A DNA stretch of 6,361 nucleotides, taken from NCBI GenBank assembly GCA_046706945.1, contig JBJKOY010000089.1, positions 1-6,361 on the forward strand, given 5' to 3'. The stretch is from FEN-1297 sp046706945 (lineage in GTDB: Bacteria; Bacteroidota; Ignavibacteria; Ignavibacteriales; Ignavibacteriaceae). A model generated the notes under the pieces. It was not told the DNA's origin and did not search any database. It worked only from the letters and a program-made list of their open reading frames with translations. The translations under genes were made by a program, and so were the position numbers. Below are positions 1 to 4,805 of this stretch, piece by piece. Each line of letters starts with the position of its first letter. Position 1 is the first letter of the stretch.

Positions 1-11
1 AAGGGTAAATT

Positions 12-2882
12 ATGACCGAAAAGCTTTTAAGAAGGATTTTAGGAGCATTCGTATTCTTATTATCTACAGTCATATTGTTTTTAACCGTACAGCCCTCGGT
101 TTCTTTCTGGGACCCGGGAGAAATATCGGCCGCGGCGTATTCGCTTATGGTTCCTCATCCTCCCGGCGGTCCTTTCTGGCTGATGATAGGCAGGATCTTT
201 TCAATGATACCTTTTGCTTCCAATTTGGGATTCAGAATAAATACCGTTTCGGTCCTTTCGGGTTCATTTTCGATTTTGCTGCTGTATCTAATTGCAATTA
301 AACTTATCGAGAACTACAGGGGTAAAAAATACAATAATATTTCCGATGCCGTGTATACGTTTGTTTCGGCCGCTATCGGGGCATTGGCTTTTTCATTCTG
401 CGATACTTTCTGGTTTAACGCTACGGAATCCAACTACTTTGCTTTGAGCACACTCCTTTTTGCTTTAATCGTTTGGCTGATGATGATTTGGAACGAACAT
501 TCCAGGGAGCCGGGCAACGAAAAATATATAGTGTTGATGGCCTACCTGATCGGCCTTTCTTTCGGCGTTCACTTAATGAGCGTGCTTGCTTTGTTCACCT
601 TCGTTTTTGTCGTTGTTATGAAAAAATACGTTACGGACGACGAGACATTTAAAAAGACGGGCTATATTTTCCTCATCCACCTGGGTATATTGCTCGTAAT
701 AGCGGCCGGTCTGTGGGCTTCTCAAACAAGAACGTCTCCGCCCACTCCGCAGGAATACGACGCATTTGATTCCAAGTTTATATGGACGATGGCCGGAGTA
801 TCGGCAATATTCATGGGCATCCTGTGGAAAAAAATATTTCATAAGAATTCGTTTTATATACCTCTCATAGCCGCCGGAATTACTTTAGGCATTGCATATC
901 CCGGAATCGTAAAAGAACTCCCGGGCTTTCTGCTGGCTGTCGGCGGGTCTGGGGCTTTTACCAACTTGATTATTTTCGCGGCAATACTCGGCGTCATATT
1001 GTACGTTATATATTGGTCGGCTAAAAACAAGAGGAACCTTCTTAACCTTGCGGGCACGGCTCTGCTTTTCCTGATACTGGGCTTTACAACGTATACTATG
1101 ATTATTATCCGTTCCAACCAATCGCCCCCCATGAACGAAAACTGGCCGGATAATTTCCGCAAGCTTATGTATTACCTCGACCGCCAGCAGTACGGGGATT
1201 TCCCGATTTTCGAAAGAAGGTTTTCATCCCAGCAGAATCAGCAGGGTATTTATTCAAATTACAGCAGCGATCTCGATTTCCTTTGGAGGTACCAGGTCGA
1301 GCATATGTTCAACAGATATTTAGGATGGAACTTTATCGGAAAGGTTTCGACGGTTCAGGACGCCGGGGTAAAATGGAGCCAATTTTACGGGATACCTTTT
1401 TTCATAGGTTTACTGGGTCTTTACTTTCTTTTTAAGAAAGACTGGAAAATGGCCTCGGCTTTCCTTATTCTTTTTATTTTTATGGGGTACCTGATTGCAT
1501 TTTATCAGAACCAGCAGCAGCCACAGCCAAGGGACAGGTTTTACTTTTACCCGGGCGCGCTTTTCGTTTTCGCGGTATGGATTGCGGTCGGAATGAGGGA
1601 AGGTATTGAATGGATAAAACTCAAGATCAAAGATAAAACAATTGCAAAGACGGCCGTATATACTTTCCTCGGACTGGGAATTCTCTTTATACCGGCGAAC
1701 ATGCTGAGGACAAATTATTTTACTCACGACAGATCACACGACTGGCTCCCGTGGGATTTTTCTTATAATCTCCTTCAAAGCTGTAAACCGGATGCAATAC
1801 TATTTACCCAGGGCGACAACGATACCTTCCCGCTATGGTACCTTCAGGATGTTGAAGGCGTGCGCAGGGATGTAAGAGTCGTATGTCTGGAGCTTGCAAA
1901 TACGTCATGGTATGTGGATCAGCTTAAGAACACTTCGCCGTACGGCGCAAAAAAAATAAAACTCAGCATGTCCGATTATGCCATTCAAAACTTCGGCGGC
2001 GCTGTGAGATGGGATCCGCAGAACGTTTCCGTGCCCGTCCCCGAAAGCGCGATAAAAAAATTCGACGTTAAAGATTCGTCAATTATAAAAACCGGAGAAC
2101 TTACCTGGAGGATGAACAATACAATTACCATAGGAGGAGTTAAAGCAGCACGAATGCAGGATATCGTCGTCAAAGATATCGTCCAGAACAACTCATGGGA
2201 CAGGCCTATTTATTTTGCCTCTACGTGCGGGCCTGACAGTTATATCGGCCTCGGCGATTATCTTGAACTTGAAGGACTCGCCTCGCAATTGGTTCCGAAT
2301 AAAGATATGACCGGCAACGCAGTGAACGTCAAAATAACAACTGAGGATCTGTTCAACGAAAACCCTTCGTATTCAAAGACTTATAAGACCGGATTCAAAT
2401 TCCGGGGTCTTAACGTTAAAGGCGACTTCTTCGATGCTATGGAAAGAGGATTAATACAAAATTACAGGTTGATCTACGAAAGACTGGCTTATTATTACCT
2501 CATTAACCAAGATAACAAATCCATGTGCATAAATACTCTGAATGAGATGAATAAAAACATATCCGAGGAAGTAATCCCTATGGATTACAGGCTCCTGTAT
2601 GATATCGGAAATCTTTACCATAGCGCAGGAGATACCGCAAAATACATGGAAACGTCGAAAGAATTCGAAAAACAGGCTTTGCAGAATTTGGATATAAGTA
2701 TTAATCAGGTAAATTCACCTTACAATCCCTATGCGATGCTTGAAAGGATGTACATCAATCAGAATGAATACGATAAAGCGATAGACATTATGCGGAAGCT
2801 TGAAGCAAGGTTCCCTGAAATGGGAGGCGTCCAGGCGGAAATAAAAAGGCTGCAGAAAATGAAGGAGCTGAATAAGAAGTAA
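12..2882 (+). CDS. DUF2723 / TMEM260-like polytopic membrane glycosyltransferase family protein
   Basis: Complete 956-residue protein with ATG at 12, an AAGGG ribosome-binding site at 1-5 and TAA at 2880-2882. By eye it has about 13-14 membrane helices (roughly residues 8-28, 76-98, 112-130, 143-160, 172-203, 217-235, 257-272, 281-300, 316-336, 344-366, 457-473, 478-497, 511-526, 546-563). The first outside loop carries WDPGE (33-37) and PHPPGGPFW (48-56). This is the hallmark of DUF2723, and an acidic pair here is typical of GT-C enzymes that use lipid-linked sugars. After the last helix comes a soluble region with GDNDTFP (601-607), seen in longer bacterial members. Residues about 855-950 look like TPR helical hairpins. 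Eukaryotic TMEM260 is a protein O-mannosyltransferase, so a role in protein or envelope glycosylation in the inner membrane is inferred. Donor and acceptor are unknown. The promoter and upstream neighbours lie outside the window. Family assignment is firm; enzymatic role is tentative. Confidence 0.9.
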   Translation: MTEKLLRRILGAFVFLLSTVILFLTVQPSVSFWDPGEISAAAYSLMVPHPPGGPFWLMIGRIFSMIPFASNLGFRINTVSVLSGSFSILLLYLIAIKLIENYRGKKYNNISDAVYTFVSAAIGALAFSFCDTFWFNATESNYFALSTLLFALIVWLMMIWNEHSREPGNEKYIVLMAYLIGLSFGVHLMSVLALFTFVFVVVMKKYVTDDETFKKTGYIFLIHLGILLVIAAGLWASQTRTSPPTPQEYDAFDSKFIWTMAGVSAIFMGILWKKIFHKNSFYIPLIAAGITLGIAYPGIVKELPGFLLAVGGSGAFTNLIIFAAILGVILYVIYWSAKNKRNLLNLAGTALLFLILGFTTYTMIIIRSNQSPPMNENWPDNFRKLMYYLDRQQYGDFPIFERRFSSQQNQQGIYSNYSSDLDFLWRYQVEHMFNRYLGWNFIGKVSTVQDAGVKWSQFYGIPFFIGLLGLYFLFKKDWKMASAFLILFIFMGYLIAFYQNQQQPQPRDRFYFYPGALFVFAVWIAVGMREGIEWIKLKIKDKTIAKTAVYTFLGLGILFIPANMLRTNYFTHDRSHDWLPWDFSYNLLQSCKPDAILFTQGDNDTFPLWYLQDVEGVRRDVRVVCLELANTSWYVDQLKNTSPYGAKKIKLSMSDYAIQNFGGAVRWDPQNVSVPVPESAIKKFDVKDSSIIKTGELTWRMNNTITIGGVKAARMQDIVVKDIVQNNSWDRPIYFASTCGPDSYIGLGDYLELEGLASQLVPNKDMTGNAVNVKITTEDLFNENPSYSKTYKTGFKFRGLNVKGDFFDAMERGLIQNYRLIYERLAYYYLINQDNKSMCINTLNEMNKNISEEVIPMDYRLLYDIGNLYHSAGDTAKYMETSKEFEKQALQNLDISINQVNSPYNPYAMLERMYINQNEYDKAIDIMRKLEARFPEMGGVQAEIKRLQKMKELNKK

Positions 2883-2957
2883 TTACGGATTTGCAGGAAT
2901 GCGGTTGTTCCGCTCCGGTTGTATTTAAACTTTTAATTGTACTTCAATAGTTCGTCC

Positions 2958-3002
2958 GTAGACGCTCCTGCCTGCCTTCTGGCGAGGTTGCTATGCGTCT
3001 AC
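2958..3002. repeat. Stem-loop / REP-like inverted repeat downstream of the DUF2723 gene
   Basis: GTAGACGC (2958-2965) and GCGTCTAC (2995-3002) form a perfect 8-bp stem. Inside, CCTGCC (2971-2976), loop TTCT (2977-2980) and GGCGAGG (2981-2987) form a second stem with one bulged G, giving a two-storey hairpin. It lies 75 bases after the stop of gene 1. It is followed on the + strand by AAAAAATT rather than a T-run, so it is not a classical intrinsic terminator in that direction. A transcript-end structure or a dispersed REP-like repeat are both possible. The base pairing is seen directly; the role is not. Confidence 0.5.
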
Positions 3003-3100
3003 AAAAAATTATGACCACGGCATAGCCCCCGCCGGTTTGATTGATGATGAATTTTATTAAGCGAAATACATTTATTCTCACGGTCAAAATAAAATTTTAT

Positions 3101-3137
3101 TTATCAAATATCTGATAAGTTATCAGATATTTGATAA
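3101..3137. promoter_or_regulatory. Nested palindrome, candidate double operator
   Basis: TTATCAAATATCTGATAA (3101-3118) is followed by one G (3119) and then its exact reverse complement TTATCAGATATTTGATAA (3120-3137). This is a perfect 18-bp inverted repeat with a 1-base spacer. Each half is itself palindromic at 16 of 18 positions, so the halves are also direct repeats with two differences. This is what two adjacent dimer-binding sites would look like. The centre, CTGATAA-G-TTATCAG (3112-3126), has a 7-1-7 layout like FUR-family boxes, but the bases do not match a consensus I can name. It lies about 345 bases upstream of the serpin start, which is far for a direct operator of that gene. As RNA it would make a long AU-rich hairpin. 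Confidence 0.45.
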
Positions 3138-3472
3138 CGGAATAAAATCCTTAACCGTAAAAACCCTCCCAAAATTTTCCTAATCGAGTTGTTGCAGGTT
3201 ATTGTTAAGTACTCACGCGGAAAAATGCCCGGCATTAAAATTGTTTATAATCGCCAATCCGCCTTTTGCCGGCACAAAACCGGGGCCTTTCGGCAGTCGG
3301 ATGATTATTTAAGGAACGGAGTAACATTTAACGAAATAATTTGATTTAACCCGGTATGCGTATTGACGTAGCGATAACTTAAAACTCTCCCCAATTAGTT
3401 ATTGACGGCATTACCATAAGGGCCGGCATCGGCGGATTAATTTTTTTCTTACTCCTAATATTGAAATTCTGC

Positions 3473-3479
3473 GAGGTGG
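3473..3479 (+). promoter_or_regulatory. Ribosome-binding site fixing the serpin start
   Basis: GAGGTGG lies 2 bases before the ATG at 3482, with its GAGG core (3473-3476) 5 bases away, a good Shine-Dalgarno spacing. The site lies inside the frame that would be used if translation began at the TTG at 3461, so it argues for the ATG. The ATG start also puts the signal sequence directly at the N-terminus. Confidence 0.7.
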
Positions 3480-3481
3480 CA

Positions 3482-4699
3482 ATGAATAAATTAATCCTTC
3501 CTTTCTTTGTATCCGTGCTGGTGTTTTCCGGGTGTTCAAACAGAATTACCGCACCCGGCAATTCGAATATTGACCTTTCCGGCACAGAAAAACAAGTACT
3601 TAGTTCTTCACAGCAGTTCGGGTTTGATCTATTTAAGGAAATAAACAAAACCTCTGGAGATTCCAATATTTTTATCTCGCCGTTAAGTATCTCAACCGCA
3701 TTCGGTATGCTCCTTAACGGGGCCGCCGGTCAGACATACGAAGCCATAAAATCGACATTAAAACTTCCCGGAAGCACGCCGGATCAAATAAACAACGCCT
3801 ACAAGAACCTGAATATCGAATTGACCCGGAGCGATCCGGACGTCATATTCAATACCGCCAACTCGATCTGGTATAAACAGGGTTTTACTTTCGAGGGGAG
3901 TTTTTTCGACGTAAACAAGAATTATTTCGGCGCATTAATCCAGGGACTGGATTTCTCGGACCCCGCATCGGTTAATATTATAAACAACTGGGTTGATGAA
4001 AAAACCAACGGCAAAATTACAAGTATAATAGATCGAATTACGCCCGATGCCGTTATGTACCTTATAAACGCAATTTATTTTAAAGGCACCTGGCTTTACC
4101 GTTTCGACAGTACCGCAACCAAGCAGGCCGATTTTTACGTTACCCCTGCCAATCCGCAAAAATGCATGATGATGAACTTACGAGATACGCTTAATTATCA
4201 CGCTTCCGGCGAATACCAGGCTGTTGAATTGCCTTACGGAAACGGAAACTTCAGCATGATCGTCGTACTGCCGGCATCGCCGGAAAATCTTAACCCGATG
4301 ATTAATCAAATGAATGATAATTTTTGGACGAATATGCTCGGCAATATGAAGCGTTCGGTGGTCAACCTCTGGCTGCCTAAATTCAAATTAGAGTACAAGA
4401 TCGAGTTAAGTAAAATATTAAGCGAAATGGGAATGGGCATAGTATTCGGAACTTCGGCGGATTTTTCAAAAATCAGCAGCGATAAGGGATTGTCTGTTTC
4501 GAGCGTCCTTCACAAAACCTACTTGGATGTCAACGAACAAGGGACGGAAGCCGCGGCCGTAACCGCAATTACGGTCACCGTAACTGTGTCGACCGGCGAA
4601 CAAAACATTTACATGCGTGTAGACCGCCCGTTTATTCTCGCAATCATGGAGAATAATACCGGCACCATTTTATTTATGGGTAAAATATCCAGCATATAA
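3482..4699 (+). CDS. Serpin-family protease inhibitor, lipoprotein
   Basis: Complete 405-residue serpin (MEROPS family I4). The start MNKLILPFFVSVLVFSGC is a lipoprotein signal with lipobox FSG-C18. Cys18 would be lipidated, and a short linker precedes the serpin core from about residue 38. Hallmarks in order: NIFISPLSIS (62-71), NNWVDEKTNGKI (168-179), NAIYFKGTW (196-204), ELPYGNGNFSMIVVLP (249-264), LPKF (298-301), LHKTYLDVNEQGTEAAAVT (343-361), DRPF (381-384) and ILFMGKI (396-402). The hinge EQGTEAAAVT has Gly at P15, Thr at P14 and small residues at P12-P10, as in inhibitory serpins, with Val at P9. Counting from the hinge, P1 is about Thr368 with Val369 at P1', so a target cutting after small or beta-branched residues is inferred, with low certainty. 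A lipoprotein serpin is known in Bacteroidota (miropin of Tannerella forsythia). It probably guards the envelope against secreted, predator or host proteases. The target is unknown. Confidence 0.95.
   Translation: MNKLILPFFVSVLVFSGCSNRITAPGNSNIDLSGTEKQVLSSSQQFGFDLFKEINKTSGDSNIFISPLSISTAFGMLLNGAAGQTYEAIKSTLKLPGSTPDQINNAYKNLNIELTRSDPDVIFNTANSIWYKQGFTFEGSFFDVNKNYFGALIQGLDFSDPASVNIINNWVDEKTNGKITSIIDRITPDAVMYLINAIYFKGTWLYRFDSTATKQADFYVTPANPQKCMMMNLRDTLNYHASGEYQAVELPYGNGNFSMIVVLPASPENLNPMINQMNDNFWTNMLGNMKRSVVNLWLPKFKLEYKIELSKILSEMGMGIVFGTSADFSKISSDKGLSVSSVLHKTYLDVNEQGTEAAAVTAITVTVTVSTGEQNIYMRVDRPFILAIMENNTGTILFMGKISSI
4535..4624 (+). other. Serpin hinge and reactive-centre loop
   Basis: This codes for residues 352-381 of the serpin, from the P17 Glu to the Asp of DRPF. 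After the hinge the loop reads TAITVTVTVSTGEQN (361-375). Strictly alternating Thr and Val (364-369) favour beta-strand formation, which suits insertion into sheet A after cleavage. From P15 Gly to the residue before DRPF there are 26 residues, against 22 in alpha-1-antitrypsin and 25 in antithrombin, both counted from memory of those sequences. The loop is therefore on the long side and the exact P1 is uncertain. Confidence 0.8.
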
Positions 4700-4741
4700 T
4701 CGGAGTCGTCCTGTTTAGATTATTCCTTTTTCCCGATTAAA

Positions 4742-4776
4742 GCCTGAAACCCTGCCCAGGGGAGAAGGGTTCAGGC
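4742..4776 (+). other. Stem-loop in the leader of the outer-membrane protein gene
   Basis: GCCTGAAACCCT (4742-4753) pairs with AGGGTTCAGGC (4766-4776), giving 11 base pairs with one bulged A (4749) and a 12-base loop. It lies between the serpin stop and the next gene, ending 16 bases before the latter's Shine-Dalgarno. No T-run follows on the + strand, so a strong intrinsic terminator is not supported. It may stabilise or separate the two transcripts. A weaker 7-bp pair, TAATCGG (4697-4703, including the serpin stop codon) with CCGATTA (4733-4739), lies just upstream. Confidence 0.5.
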
Positions 4777-4792
4777 AGTATAAATCATAATT

Positions 4793-4800
4793 AAAAGAGG
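4793..4800 (+). promoter_or_regulatory. Ribosome-binding site of the outer-membrane protein gene
   Basis: AAAAGAGG ends 5 bases before ATG 4806. An in-frame TAA at 4788-4790 excludes any earlier start, so this site and ATG define the N-terminus. Confidence 0.7.
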
Positions 4801-4805
4801 ATATT

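Larger units (their letters stand above)
2883..3481. other. 600-base intergenic region without a convincing gene
   Basis: No frame on either strand here shows a start, ribosome-binding site and recognisable protein. It contains a small GCGG-TTGTT-CCGC hairpin (2901-2913) just after the first gene, a larger stem-loop (2958-3002), a nested palindrome (3101-3137), and two copies of TATTGACG (3361-3368 and 3400-3407). A GC hairpin followed by seven T residues lies at 3422-3447. The longest + frame is 68 codons (3138-3341, stop 3342-3344) and has only a weak start context. No canonical promoter hexamer pair could be placed, although the serpin promoter must lie here unless it is read from gene 1. 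Such a long gap in a bacterial genome suggests regulatory content or decayed sequence. Confidence 0.7.

Noticed and set aside
573..2191. Several - strand open frames inside the first gene
   Set aside because: They are antisense to a clear 956-residue family member and show no protein motif of their own.
3044..3115. 23-codon frame starting ATGATGAAT
   Set aside because: It has no ribosome-binding site and is very short, and it ends inside the palindrome by chance.
3246..3251. TATAAT as a -10 promoter box
   Set aside because: No -35-like hexamer stands 16-18 bases upstream, and it is about 230 bases from the serpin start.
3461..3481. TTG at 3461 as a start adding seven residues to the serpin
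   Set aside because: The Shine-Dalgarno sequence GAGGTGG lies inside this extension, and the lipoprotein signal begins naturally at ATG 3482.
2883..3481. CRISPR array, tRNA or insertion-sequence remnant in the long gap
   Set aside because: There are no regularly spaced repeats, no cloverleaf with a CCA-type end and no transposase fragment; only the palindromes described above are present.
3379..4159. Two - strand open frames across the serpin gene
   Set aside because: They lie antisense to conserved serpin coding sequence and have no plausible product.
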